Source: Platerodrilus igneus (Eukaryota > Arthropoda > Insecta > Coleoptera > Lycidae). From it: 64,000 bases of DNA. Under the pieces are notes generated by a model that made no database searches, was not told the origin of the DNA, and worked only from the letters and a program-made list of their open reading frames with translations. Numbering within the stretch: position 1 is the first letter of the stretch; every line of letters starts with the position of its first letter. This document shows, piece by piece, positions 47,008 through 58,280 of this stretch. The translations under genes and the position numbers were made by a program. The stretch lies in NCBI GenBank assembly GCA_036346225.1, contig JARFIW010000599.1, forward strand, positions 1,258,501 through 1,322,500, written 5' to 3'.

Positions 47008-48830
47008 ATCATGGTGATTATCTGGTATTTGTATTAAACATGCTAGTAAAATTTCATCGTCATATTCAGTAACCTTTGTTACTTTTTCACCTTTCGATGG
47101 ATCAGAAAAATCAAATTGTTTTGGATCGTAATCCAAACCCTTGTCACGAGATAACGATTTCAAATTGTTCTGCGACCGACACTTATTAGAACCATACCAA
47201 TAATACACATCAGTACGTGTTCCATTTTTCCTAGGAACTTCTTGTCGTTTCCACTGAATGTCACAATGAACAGGCGTTAATGGATGATCACTAATACTAG
47301 TATCTTTAGTAACTTTTGCAACAGGAGCTGCAGCATCTGAATCAGATAAAACTGACTCATTATCACTGGATGTACCTATTATGCTAGGGGTGACAGTATT
47401 ACACATTCCATTAATACCCAAAACAGATTCATCTATTTTAATATGTTTCAACTCTATTACAGTATTACGTACAGGGTCAAAGACACGGTAACCCGTGTAA
47501 ATGCTGCATAGCCTACTAAAATGCATTTCCGCGATTTGGGTTCCAGTTTTGTTCGGTAACGCTTAGGTACATGAACAAAAGCTAACGAACCAAACACTCT
47601 GAAATGTGATACTCGAGGTTTTCTTCCATAAACAACTCGTATGGAGTCTTTTCCAGATTGGTGGCATGTGGAATGCGTTTTGGTGTGGACGTAATATTGC
47701 AACGCTTCAGCCCAAAATTTAGATTTTAACTTTGAACTTATAAATAATGTCCTCACGCATCTACTGCGTCGAAATTTATTTTCTCCGCTACCCCATTTTG
47801 TTCTGGAGAGTACACGCTAGTTAGTTGGTGATTGATTCCAACACTAGAAAAATAATCTTCCATCTCCTTGGAACAAAATTCCATCCCATTATCTGATCGG
47901 ACAGACACTACTTTCAGACCTAACATTCGTTCTACACGAGCAATAAAATTTTAATTCTATCACAAGCTTCATTTTACTTTGGATTGTATAGACAGCAATC
48001 CAACGAGAAAAATCATCCACGATACCTAAAAAATATCTAGCACCTCCGGCGCTAACAACTGGTGATTCTCCCCAAAGATCGATATGCAATAATTCAAGTG
48101 GCCTACGTGTTTGAACCCCCGACAGCCTCTTAAAAGGACCTCGTTTTAACTTGCCCTCGATACACGAGTGACAGTTTACATCCTCTTTAGTGAGCTTACC
48201 TACACCTAAAACGATTTCATTTTTAACAGTTTTATAGATTTTGTCAGGACTCAAATGTGCACATCTTTGATGCCATAATTTTAAAGAATTTATATTCTTC
48301 ATTTCTGATAATGCAATATTAATGTTAGACTTGGAATTTGTAAAAGGTTTACCTTTTTCTCCTATTATGGTATTCAACCTCTTTGTTTTCTTAACACGTA
48401 CAAATAAAGTAGCATTTGTGGTGTACACATCAAGGTATTCATTTTTCCCTACAAAATAAAATCCATTTTGCACAACAGTACCTAAACTAATTAAATTCCT
48501 TGATAAATCAGGGACATAAAATACATCTCTCAACTGCACATTGATTTTAGACCCATTATCATTAATTAGATTAATAAAAACATTGCCAACACCCTTGGCA
48601 ATTAATACTCCTTTGCCTTGATTTACAGTTTTATCTATTTCTTGAAAATCAAAAAATAAATTCTTCTCATTACAAAAATGGTGTGTCACACCTGTATCAA
48701 AAATAAATTTGTATTTTGGTGTTGTGTGTTCAGTGCTAAATAATTCTAAAAACCAAGTTCCACCGATATCAGTACAATGATCTTCAGGAATCGTAGATAC
48801 ATACGCACCTCTATTATTACTTGTATTGTT
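47008..48830 (-). pseudogene. copia protease end, integrase and linker
   Basis: The frame 48689-47889 holds the protease end and the GAG-pre-integrase motif LKLWHQRCAHLSPDKIYKTV followed by CHSCIEGKLKR, the HHCC zinc module. The integrase core starts LLHIDLWGESPV (first Asp). After a frameshift the second and third residues are visible in RSDNGMEF and PEQNGVAE (about 47790-47900). Next comes WAEALQYYVHTKTHS, then SHFRVFGSLAFVHVPKRYR (47756-47457), and a linker frame to 47008 ending CLIQIPDNHHD. At least two frameshifts. Confidence 0.8.
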
Positions 48831-49637
48831 TCATGGAAATTTTTGATTACTTACATTGGACTGCAGATTACTGTTACCTTTATTTACATTAAAATTTTTC
48901 GAAATATGACCAAATTTCTTGCAACGATAACATCGAACATTAGATTTCCTTCTGTTATCACGTTTGACATCAACAGCAAAGGCACCTGAAACAGATTTAT
49001 TCGCCAGTGTTGAAACAGAATTTTGCAATCGTCCATCTTCAGTGAGCAATGCCGTAGCAACTGCATCTGATGTAAATTTTTCATCAGGAAGCTGATAAAG
49101 TTGTTGCACAATAACACTATAGCGTTCCGGTAGCCCGCTAATCATTTTATAAGCGACATATAAATCTTTTAGTTCACATTTAACATTAGCTAAGCGCCTT
49201 TGTAGATCTCGAAGACGTGCAATATACAAAGAAATTGACTCATCCTCTAACATTACAGCCAAGAAAAATTCTGCTAATAATCGTCCTATCATGGCTTTAG
49301 ACGACGGTTCAAAATTAGTCTCCAACGTAACCCACACACTTCTAGGATCAGTTAAGCCATTAACTAGTGGTTTTACTTCAGGAGTTAACGACAAATAAAT
49401 AGTGGATAACGTTTTATCACGCCTCCTGTTAAACTCACATTTTTCCTTGATATAGCTTTCCGCAGGCAACATTTCTTTATCAGATTCTATATTGGTAATA
49501 TATCCAAACAAACCATGGGCTCGCAACAGCATTTCAACGTCCATACGCCATTCCCGATAATTTGCCACTCCTTTTAGTTTTGCAAAGTCCAATGCACTTT
49601 TATTATCATAACCTTCAAATGCCATTTTTGTTAGCAA
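48831..49637 (-). CDS. copia Gag
   Basis: Capsid-nucleocapsid precursor of the copia element, 268 codons, open. It has LKGVANYREWRMDVEMLLRA near residue 25, LSLTPEVKPLVNGL, ARLRDLQRRLANV and MISGLPERYSVIVQQL, the standard copia Gag order, then the zinc knuckle CYRCKKFGHISKNF (about residues 237-250). The fourth ligand, normally Cys, is Phe. The frame opens just inside the element, about 320 bases from the primer-binding site. Translation may start at the second Met (MAFEGYDNKS). Confidence 0.8.
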   Translation of the reverse strand: MLTKMAFEGYDNKSALDFAKLKGVANYREWRMDVEMLLRAHGLFGYITNIESDKEMLPAESYIKEKCEFNRRRDKTLSTIYLSLTPEVKPLVNGLTDPRSVWVTLETNFEPSSKAMIGRLLAEFFLAVMLEDESISLYIARLRDLQRRLANVKCELKDLYVAYKMISGLPERYSVIVQQLYQLPDEKFTSDAVATALLTEDGRLQNSVSTLANKSVSGAFAVDVKRDNRRKSNVRCYRCKKFGHISKNFNVNKGNSNLQSNVSNQKFP

Positions 49638-49956
49638 AATTTAAAATGCATTCATAAACTTTCAAACTAAAATTATACGCGAGTAACCGATATCAAAATT
49701 ACATATTTTATTAACATTTGTTTCACAAATGTTATATACCGTAATTATAGTAATCACCCAATTTATCACAAAAAGACAAAAACTGTTGAAATCGAGCAGA
49801 TTTGTTTTTATAGCAACAAATATATTATTTGTTTGTATCAAACACTGTTTTCTAGCACTCATTAAAACTTTTTATTAACCAAACCAAAACATATCGCCGG
49901 CCATTAACATTCCAACAACCATTTTTTTTTGTTTTCACTTTTCCCGCAAATATCGC

Positions 49957-49974
49957 GCTACTGGGCCCATAACC
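49957..49974 (-). other. copia primer-binding site (initiator tRNA-Met fragment)
   Basis: Minus strand GGTTATGGGCCCAGTAGC. Drosophila copia primes from an internal fragment of initiator tRNA-Met and its site reads GGTTATGGGCCCAG; this matches over 14 bases. Confidence 0.75.
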
Positions 49975-49975
49975 T

Positions 49976-50356
49976 TGTGGAAATTATGCAATGCGGGATT
50001 GGTGATGAAAAAATGTAGTTAATTATAGCACATAAATGATATTTAGTATATTTACAATAATTAGAACAACACCACTTCTTTATGTACAAGTTAACAGCCA
50101 TATTATATTAACCAATTATATAGTCGGTAAAACAGAAAACATTATAGGGAAGTATAAACTATTTAAATTAAACGGCGGGAACATAAGATTATGAATTCTT
50201 CACATATTGTTCACCAATGCCAATCCACCTCCACAAGATTCTTCAAATTCTATTCCTACAATCAATGTCATTATACCTACAAAGCAATAAATTACTGCGA
50301 TTACATATATATGAAAATTTTAGGTTATATATATTTCTAACACCACCACTAGAACA
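49976..50356 (-). repeat. copia 5' LTR
   Basis: On the minus strand it begins TGTTCTAGTGGTGG, has a TATATATAA box soon after, and ends TTCCACA directly before the primer-binding site. The outer boundary is inferred from the TG...CA rule because no second LTR remains for comparison. Confidence 0.5.
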
Positions 50357-51063
50357 TTGGTGATTTCGGTAAAATCAATCACCTGTTATGAGAGTGGGAT
50401 TATGTTAAAAAAATCAGGTATATTAAAAATTAACCAAAGCAATACATAAAAGTTATAAACATGAATGAACTTTCCACTTACCACAAAATTTGATGATACT
50501 CTAAAAGCTGCTAACCGCACTTTTTATTATCCTTTTAGAGCGTAGGCAAAATAAAAGATATGAAATCGTGTGAATGTAATATGTATACTTATGTAGTGCC
50601 CTTGAGAAAGATAAATAGGTCGAAGCTGTAAACTAGACAAGGATAACAATTCTTTAATTTTTAGCAGCGTTGTCGGCTGTGAAAATTTAAGCAGTTATGC
50701 ACCATTGCCAAATTGTAATTATATATAAAAACTTTGAATGAAAATCAACTTCTTTCTGCTAATGATATTGATTAAGTTTCGAAGTTAAATAATGCGTATA
50801 AAAATTTTAATTTATCCATTTGGCAATTAAACTTTATTAAAATCATGTAAAATATGGGAAACTGGCTGATAATACATTTAAAACGGACGTCAGTGGTATA
50901 AGAAAGGTATTCAATATGACGTAATTGTGACGTGAATATGGAGCCCTCATTAATACATCAACAATAAGACGTGGCACTAACGTAACTTTCTGGTAGGCTG
51001 ACGTAACTGATGAATAATCATCAAAAAGTGACCAAAAAGTTACGTCACTCTGCTATCTGGGCC
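50357..51063 (-). other. right end of the DNA transposon
   Basis: Noncoding except for a possible DUF4806-gene first exon ending at 50482 with donor GTAAGT (minus), preceded by a degraded DNKKC-like stretch. The last 180 bases carry ACGT-core motifs: GGACGTCA, TGACGTAA, TGACGTGA, AGACGTGG, TAACGTAA, TGACGTAA and TTACGTCA. Confidence 0.5.
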
Positions 51064-51068
51064 ATTAC

Positions 51069-52029
51069 TCGATAAATATCCCTTACAGTTAATTACCTGG
51101 TATTCGACAATTAATCAATACATAGCACTGAAAAAGGTAATTATCGAATAAAAAAACACGGGAAAATTGCCGATACCCAAAAGCTAACTTGCAGTAAACA
51201 CACTAAAATTGCCTGATTGTATTAAGTTTAGGTACATCTACAAAAACACTTTTGGTATTTAGTTTAATGAGTAATTTATCAATTATTTTTTTGTTTTTAC
51301 AAGTATGTAGATGGGGCTGTCACTGTTACAGTGTATACCATTGGGATTTTTCTAAACGTTCAAAACTACAGGCATTAGGTTGTCGTCTTACAGGATAAAT
51401 TTCGCAATATGTTTTCAAAGCAGTTCTTGAATTCCAATAATTTTTTATGTATCTTATGTATCAATCAAATCGTTCTTCTGCCGAATAGTATGCCATAATG
51501 TAGGCAATATTATCAGAATCTTTTTTCTAATTCACTCAAGCGTTTATTATTATTATTATTATACTAACTGTTTAATGCACGGTGGGGGGGGTTATAAATT
51601 TATAAGTCGACTGTATGCGAATTATAGTTCGTGTTACTTTTGCACTTTCACTGTGTTTTTTAGGGGTTCATCGATAAATTCGGCGGCACTATTGACTAAC
51701 TCACCGAACGAACAACTGTTTCGCTCCGATATCGATGACAGAGTTTCTGTCACTGCCCCTTTTTCAATTTAATTTTCACATGTACAAAGGAGGTTTTATG
51801 ACAGGATATAACGGGACAAGGATGACAGTTTTAGTATTTGATTTACAACTATGAATTTACGATAACTTAAAATTAACCACGCAAACGTGCGACAAAGAGA
51901 CCGAACATCCCGCCCACCAAAATAAGTATGAACTAACTTATTTTATATTTAAAAATAATTAGATGTCTTAACTAAAAAACCTAAACCGACAAACTTATAT
52001 AAGTGAATATATGTATACAAACCATTAAA
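51069..52029. other. AT-rich DNA, nothing recognised
   Basis: Sequence beyond the transposon, with a short ATT tract near 51545. The 65-codon frame at 51575-51772 has no recognisable motif. Confidence 0.35.
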
Positions 52030-52465
52030 TATGAAGTAATTGGCAGGAAACATAGTTTCACTATAGGACGTTTAACTAATTCTTAGGCTGTCTTGACTGA
52101 ATGTACCTGAACGATACCTTCCCTACCAGGATGTAAATGTCTTTCATGACAATCTAATATAATAATTTCAGTCAACCGATGCGACCGAGCAAGCAAAATT
52201 GGAAATATTGCATCATGCGATAACTCTGAATTACGCAGGCAACAGCCCACTCTCAACAAAGTACGACTATCTAGAAACGGACTAAGGCTACGAAGTTGTT
52301 TACTAACAAGTTTTTCAGTTTTAATATTTGCAATGTCTTGGGCAAAAACATTTGTATGAACTCTTTTAATCAATAAATGTATAGCCTCTTGCTGCTGAGC
52401 TCGAGACATACCATCAGAATATTTTGAATGCAAATCTGCCGGACATTGAACATTACATAACAATG
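52030..52465 (-). pseudogene. BEL/Pao fragment with internal integrase deletion
   Basis: The minus frame has QLRSLSPFLDSRTLLRVGC and LRNSELSHDAIFPILLARSH, the BEL/Pao segment leading into integrase, then LTEIIILDCHERHLHPGREG. The last part jumps directly from the integrase zinc module to the C-terminal DUF5641 strand (GIVQVHSVKTA), which in the second Pao copy lies far downstream (GVVRVVTIKTA). The catalytic core is therefore deleted in frame. A TAA follows, after which ELVKRPIVKLCFLP remains readable. A LINE is inserted at the other side (52466). Confidence 0.7.
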
Positions 52466-54250
52466 GTATTCCTCGGCAGTTGATCTACAAAGAACGTGCA
52501 CTAAATGATGTTCAACTTATAGCTGATGCATTTGCTGAACATTTTGAAAGTTCTTATACAGTGCATACCATCATTCCCGTGTTTAACTTTGATACTCACA
52601 ACACTGTTTGCAACTGCCTATACCACCATACATTTACCACCGACGAAGTGCAAGAAAAAATATCTGCTCTGAATTGTAATAACAGCTGAGGGCCAGATGG
52701 TATACCTTCGGTATTGTTGAAAAACTGCAGCGCATCCTTGGTTAAACCTATTACTTTATTATTTCAGCGTAGCTTTGACACTGGTACTTTTCCCAAGTCT
52801 TGGAAAATCTCAACACTATTTCCCATATTTAAATCTGGAAATAGGTTGGATGTTGCTAACTATAGAGGTATATCACTGCTGTCCATACTATTTAAAATTA
52901 TGGAATCGATAATCACCACAGATGAACTTTTCAGAAATTTTAAACATACCATAGCAATCCAGCAACATGGGTTTTTTAAAGGCCGTTCTACTGCAACTAA
53001 TCTTGCTGTATTTCACGAATATTTAACTAAGAATATAGAACTTGGATATCAGATCGACGTCATTTATACCGATTTCAGTAAGGCATTCGATAGTATTTGC
53101 CATCAGCTGCTTGTGTTGAAACTAGAAGCGTTAGGTATACATGGTTTATATCTATCTTGGATTCAATCCTATTTGCAAAGCAGAACTCAATGTGTAAAAA
53201 TTGGAAATATTTCATCTAGAGAGATAACAGTAGGTTCAGGGGTTCCGCAAGGGTCACACCTGGGTCCGATTTTATTCTTGCTCTTCATCAATGATGTTGT
53301 GTCCATGTTCAAGAGTTCACAGGTGTTACTTTATGCCGATGACTTGAAATTTTTCAGGGTGATACATTCAAAATCCGATTGCTTCAAAATGCAACACGAT
53401 TTAGATAATTTTGTGACCTACTGCGATGGAAACTTCTTAAAGTTGAACATTTCTATATGTAAAATTATGCGCTTTTATAGATGCACAATTCCTACGAACT
53501 ACAATTATAGTATTAATAGTCATTCTATAAATTCAGTCTCGCGTATCACTGACTTACGAATTACCTTTGATGTTAAAATAACCTTTAGAGAACACATCAA
53601 CGCTATAGTATCCAAATCCCTCAGAGCTTTGGGTTTTATCAAAAGAAATTGTAAAACCATTCGCAACATGAAAGCCTTAAAAACACTTTACTCAGGTTTG
53701 GTTAGAAGTCTGCTTGAGTATAACTCTGTAATTTGGTCACCATCTTACTCATGTCACTTTGATCGCATTGAAGGGGTGCAGTCTAAGTTTGCTAAATTTG
53801 CTTTGTACCAAATACACTTTACAAGTGATCATATTACTCCGAGAGCAAGGTTGCAATTACTGGGTCTCCAATCGCTACAAACAAGAAGGAAACAAGGGAT
53901 GTTTATATTTGTGTTTAAAATTGTTAACAACTTGATTGATTGCGATGCCCTGCTTGCAAAATTGAATTTCCATGTAAAACATCAGACTACTCGCTCTGAT
54001 AATTTAGTTTTATTAAATTTTCATAGGACAAACTATGGGCAGCAGGCCGTTATAGACCGCATAATGATGACAGCTAACACAGACTATATGCATATAGACA
54101 TTTTTCATATAACTTTATCGAGTCTGAAAAGACTACTTAATAGCAATTTGTAAATTTCTTATAACTTTTGTTATATATTTAAATTTGTTAAGTGCCAATT
54201 GGATTTTTTTATAAATCTGTAATGTACTGAAATAAATAAATAAATAAATA
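52466..54250 (+). mobile_element. 5'-truncated jockey/CR1-like LINE
   Basis: Starts inside the endonuclease-RT linker and ends with an (AAAT)n tail at about 54228-54250. Only one in-frame stop lies in the RT, so it is fairly young. It separates a BEL/Pao fragment on the left from an RTE fragment on the right. Confidence 0.75.
52480..54153 (+). pseudogene. LINE reverse transcriptase, one in-frame stop
   Basis: The linker reads ADAFAEHFESSYT and then FTTDEVQEKISALNCNNS. TGA at 52687-52689 replaces the residue before GPDGIPSVLLKN, normally in the motif K-x-x-G-P-D-G-I-P. RT motifs follow: VANYRGISLLSILFKIMES, GFFKGRSTATNL, YTDFSKAFDSICH with the catalytic Asp, GSGVPQGSHLGPILF, and LLYADDLKFF, the YADD box. 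The C-terminal thumb has SLLEYNSVIWSPSY and FDRIEGVQSKFAKFAL. No RNase H is present. Apart from the stop, the 479-codon frame is open to TAA at 54153, and no catalytic residue is missing. Confidence 0.85.
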
Positions 54251-54490
54251 TAGCAAGTAGAAGTTAGAAGCTGCTCTTAATGAAATGGAAATAGTTCTAA
54301 CACAGAGATGCGGTATGAAAATTAACAAACATAAAACTAAAGTACTAGTATGCAAAGGAGGGGAAAATAAATCATAAACAAGAATACAAATAGGTAACGA
54401 GAACTTACAAGAGGTTAAGGATTTCTGCACCTAGGAAGCCAAATAACGCAAGATGAGAAGAGCGCAAAAGATATAAAACAAAGTGTTAAT
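54251..54490 (+). repeat. fragment of the RTE LINE
   Basis: Near-identical to about 23350-23600 of the RTE element: shared GAAGCTGCTCTTAATGAAAT, GGTATGAAAATTAACAAA and AAGGATTTCTG. It has stops and small deletions. The minus frame 54209-54430 is its shadow. Confidence 0.8.
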
Positions 54491-56039
54491 GCGGCAGTTA
54501 ACTTCAATAACCACAGATGGTGAGATAAGTGGACGTGAATACGAAAACAATAAGAATAGAGGAAACCTTCAAGTACTTACCTGAGTTATTAGATTTAGCG
54601 GTGTTCGAAGAACCAGTAGTAAAAAACGTCGACTTTTGACAGGAGGTCGTATCGGTCTAACAAAATACCATTGCGATGCACAGCACACTTTTAACTAAGT
54701 TCTATAACACAGAGTAGCTTGAAGGCTGAATCGTGGCAAATCTAATGACATTTAATATCCACAAGACAGATGCGAGTTTACCTGCAAGCTAACATTGAAC
54801 TGCCCGAGCAAATTGGGATTATTGAAACCCATAACAAAATCAATTATTATAGGTTAGATAAGGTTATTGCAAAACACATTGTGCATTTTTATCAATTATT
54901 CATATGCTATGATTATGTTATAACTAACAGTAAATTAACTATAAATACAAACGGTACATACCCCACACTAAAATGCAAGACATTTTTGAAAGGAAAATAA
55001 TTACCAAGGGTGTGACGTGTAACACTTTGCCCCCTTCCTGACCTAAGTAGCAGTCAAAGAAACAAGAAACGAGTTACCTAATACATATATAATTGAATGC
55101 CAACTTTATATCACTTTTTATGGTTCAAAATTGCAATACAGGGGTCCACTTACCTATTCCATAAGGTTGTCAACTACTTCTTATCCAATAGTCTTTACTC
55201 TACTTTCCTCAAACGCCTCGGCTACTCTACAACGGAGAGTACATGGACATGTCCCAGGGTGGATAGGCCTAGAATTCTGAAACCGATACTGGTGAGTTAA
55301 CTTACCCAAAAGTTTACAAAGTATCTGTACCTAAATGTATTTCAACAAACCCCTTTTAATTGTAGTATATATATTGCTATGTATTCTCTACACAATTATT
55401 CGTGCCCCATCGTTTGGGCGTCATATTAATTATTGCTATGATATTAAGTGGAATTATCGTGGACCGACCTTGTGTTGACTAATAACAACACTTGATGTGA
55501 TAACGCCTTACTCGATATCAATGGTGTATTCTACTTGACTCCTCCTCTCTTTTAAATTATCAAATTACACTCCCACTAACTTTTATCATTCGGCCTCGAC
55601 TAGCTTTTATTTTGAATTATAAAATGAAGTTAGTTAATTCCATATAATAGAAACAAATATTATGTACAGGTTTTGAAAATTATTAAAATACACTTTTCAA
55701 TCAATTAATATTGTAAATCTTATTTATCTCAAAAATCATATGCTTTTTAATCAATCTAAAGTCACCAAAAAACCTATTGTTTTTATAAAAAGAAGCCTGG
55801 AACGTTCAAAACCCCTTTATCATATTACGTACTTTCTACGTATGCAAGTTTGTTGTTGACCCGGTTACACTAATTTATATTAATTAAGCAAATTCAATAT
55901 TCACTATTTAAATTTAAATAGAAAAAGATGTCTTAAAACTAAAAAATCTAACCTGGTCTGTTTTCTTCGTTATTTCCTTCTCGCAACCAAAATTATCGAC
56001 GCATCAACTAGAAATTTCCATGCATTATACCATCCATTT
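54491..56039. other. AT-rich DNA, nothing recognised
   Basis: The frames at 54770-55000 and 55097-55300 have no recognisable motif. A short RT-like string (TIRIEETFKYL) near 54545 suggests more LINE debris at the left edge. Confidence 0.3.
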
Positions 56040-56590
56040 GGATCAAAGTTATTCTCCACCAATTCAGAATTATTATATACCCATTTAAAATTTTATCTAT
56101 CCACACTTAGATTTATTACATTTGAATTATTGTCGTCATCGTCTGGATTATTATTATCGCCAGCCTCAGAATTGGAATTTATTCTCACCAGACTCAGAAT
56201 ATCATTTAAATTATTATATTACCTGAATTATTATCGTCAAACTTAGAATCATTATCTCCCTCGAATTATTGTCGTCACACTTAGAATATTTTCATCCACC
56301 TCCAACTTAGATTTATTTTCACCAGCCTCAGAATTGGATTATTATACACTCTCGAATTATTGTTGTCGCACTTGGAACATTTTCATCCGCCTCCAACTTA
56401 GAATTTATTACATCTCCCTCGAATTATTGTTGTCGTACTTAGACTTGGAATTTATTCTCACCTGCCTCAGAATTGGATTATTATACACCCTCGAATTATT
56501 GTTGTCACACTTGGACTTATGCACCCTAAACTTAGAATATCATGACTTTTTCACCCCAGCTTCAGAGCCCTATTATTATTATTATATTTT
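56040..56590. repeat. degenerate minisatellite
   Basis: Imperfect units built from CTCGAATTATTGTTGTC, CACTTGGAACATTTTCATC, CAACTTAGAATTTATT and CCTCAGAATTGGATTATTA recur in shifting order, roughly every 60-120 bases. The frame at 56334-56597 is a product of this repetition and is not a gene. Confidence 0.65.
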
Positions 56591-57257
56591 AGTTTAAATA
56601 AATTCCCCAAAATCTACTTACGTTTAATCAGCAATAGAAATTTTCATCTTCGTCGCACTATCTGTCACTTAAACAATTTTCACTTTTAAACATTATTCTT
56701 ACGCGTTACTCTTAGGTTCAAAGTGACGCACCTCGGCCTTTGTTGAGTTGAGAACTGAGCTCGTTATCATTTTCGCTGTTAATATATGATTGATATCTCA
56801 CTTCGTCTGTGGGCATGGCTTACAAGCCCGTCGCTAATCTTAACCAATGAGGTCTCTATTTTCTACACTTAAAGTAGTTTTGTGATGTAACATTCTCGTC
56901 CTTTCAAGTAATTGTTGTTTGCTTACAGCTGCTTCGTTATTAGCCCATGCGGTGTTTTGAGAAATATAATCGCTTTTCCATATTATACACAAATATCTGA
57001 TGCAATTCGACTTTCAATTTTCATATATGCTTATTTATTTACGCATTTTTAATCACCTTTACTTATCAAAATTGTTAATTGTTTGTACGCACTTACACTA
57101 CACTTCTTTAAGTTTTATTTCTTATCTCCGTCTTATCATAACTGATTAGAATTCTTTTGAATGCGTGTTTAATTACATTTATTATGCTTACTTATAAATA
57201 CGCGTGCTTCTACTGAAAATATCGTTATTTGCATTACCTAAATTAACTAAAATTCTA

Positions 57258-57388
57258 TATACCGGGTGTTAAATATTTGTTATCTACCTAATGCATGAAT
57301 TACTCATTTCTATGCTAACTATGCGTCTTATTGTGTCTATTTGCGTCGCTTAAAACTACTTATACTCTATATACAGGGTGTTGACTGC
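57258..57388 (+). repeat. paired ATATACAGGGTGTT-type motifs
   Basis: ATATACCGGGTGTTAAATA (from 57258) and ATATACAGGGTGTTGACT (from about 57369) are near-copies about 110 bases apart. ACAGGGTGT-type ends are common on insect mariner-like miniature elements. The orientation and spacing here do not define a complete element. Confidence 0.3.
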
Positions 57389-57520
57389 TTACTATTTACA
57401 AACTATCCCAATTACTCAATTTTCTCCTAAATAAATGCAGTTTTCTGCTTCCTATTATAATTTCTGATTCCTACATGACCATTGCTATAAAATACACCCT
57501 TAAACAACCCCTTATCACAG

Positions 57521-57522
<2 letters not shown>

Positions 57523-57577
<55 letters not shown>
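57523..57577. repeat. (TA)n microsatellite
   Basis: About 27 TA units preceded by TATCACAGCA, a string that also precedes the tract at 59948. Confidence 0.9.
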
Positions 57578-57581
<4 letters not shown>

Positions 57582-57888
57582 AACATTTGTATTAAGTACT
57601 GAATTTAATAACCTTTAATATGGTGATAGAACTATTTACATTACTATATTGATATACTTGAATGCAATACAATCAATATCTCTTACTTAACTAAAAGTTC
57701 CCTTAAGCCGGGTTGTTAAATATTGTACTAAGCCCTGCAAATTCTACAGTTAAAACAAATTGGCTTCCAACTTAAACATAGCCAATAACTCTTGATATTC
57801 TATACAAAATGCATAATAATAAGCGGTAACGTTAATAAAGTCCAAGAATTCCAACGTTAATCTAGCAACTTAACATATTTGTGTAAAA

Positions 57889-57890
<2 letters not shown>

Positions 57891-57934
<44 letters not shown>
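57891..57934. repeat. (TA)n microsatellite
   Basis: About 22 TA units in noncoding AT-rich DNA. Confidence 0.9.
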
Positions 57935-57936
<2 letters not shown>

Positions 57937-58280
57937 CTCATATTTAGACCAGGGTAGAAAATTAAATAATCACATCAAATAATTTTAATCACCGTGTATA
58001 AGGAATTTCATTAAATAATACGCTTTATTAAAACCTTGAAGCATAAATAAACTCGGTCGTTTCAGTAAAAATAAGAAATTTAAATTATTTATAAGACGCT
58101 TTATATCAAAAGAAACAAATGGAAATTACGTGCAAAATTTATCTTAATTAACTCTATTTCAAATAACCGGTATTGAACAAAACGTACAGATAATATCTAT
58201 AGAAACTTGTGAAAAACCCAAGATTATAATACCAGAAAATAAAGCTCTGAGAATTAATATTATTTTGAACACCTCGTAGT

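Larger units (their letters stand above)
45147..50356 (-). mobile_element. copia element, 3'-truncated
   Basis: A Ty1/copia retrotransposon on the minus strand. It has a 5' LTR (49976-50356), a primer-binding site, Gag, protease/GAG-pre-integrase, integrase and most of the reverse transcriptase. It stops inside RT at about 45147, directly joined to DUF4806 exon 1, so RNase H and the 3' LTR are missing. A LINE (46100-47007) is inserted between the integrase tail and RT. Several stops and frame changes make it inactive. Confidence 0.8.
39864..51063 (-). mobile_element. 11.2-kb two-gene DNA transposon, TSD ATTAC
   Basis: Inverted ends: left CCCCCAGATAGCAAGATGAC and, in reverse complement, right GGCCCAGATAGCAGAGTGAC. 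ATTAC flanks both sides (39859-39863 and 51064-51068). ACGT-core motifs (TGACGTCA, TGACGTAA and variants) cluster within about 200 bases of both ends, a subterminal-repeat layout like that of CACTA elements. On the minus strand it encodes first a DUF4806-type protein with short introns, then a transposase. Later guests are a foldback element (39995-40211), a family-B LTR (42256-44155) and a copia element (about 45147-50356); without them the element would be roughly 3.9 kb. The ends do not match CACTA termini, and I cannot assign it to a named superfamily. Confidence 0.75.

Noticed and set aside
46930..47010. Poly-valine protein segment
   Set aside because: It is the (CTA)n tail of an inserted LINE read on the minus strand.
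56334..56597. 87-codon Leu/Tyr-rich repeated protein
   Set aside because: It is produced by a degenerate minisatellite and has no gene context.
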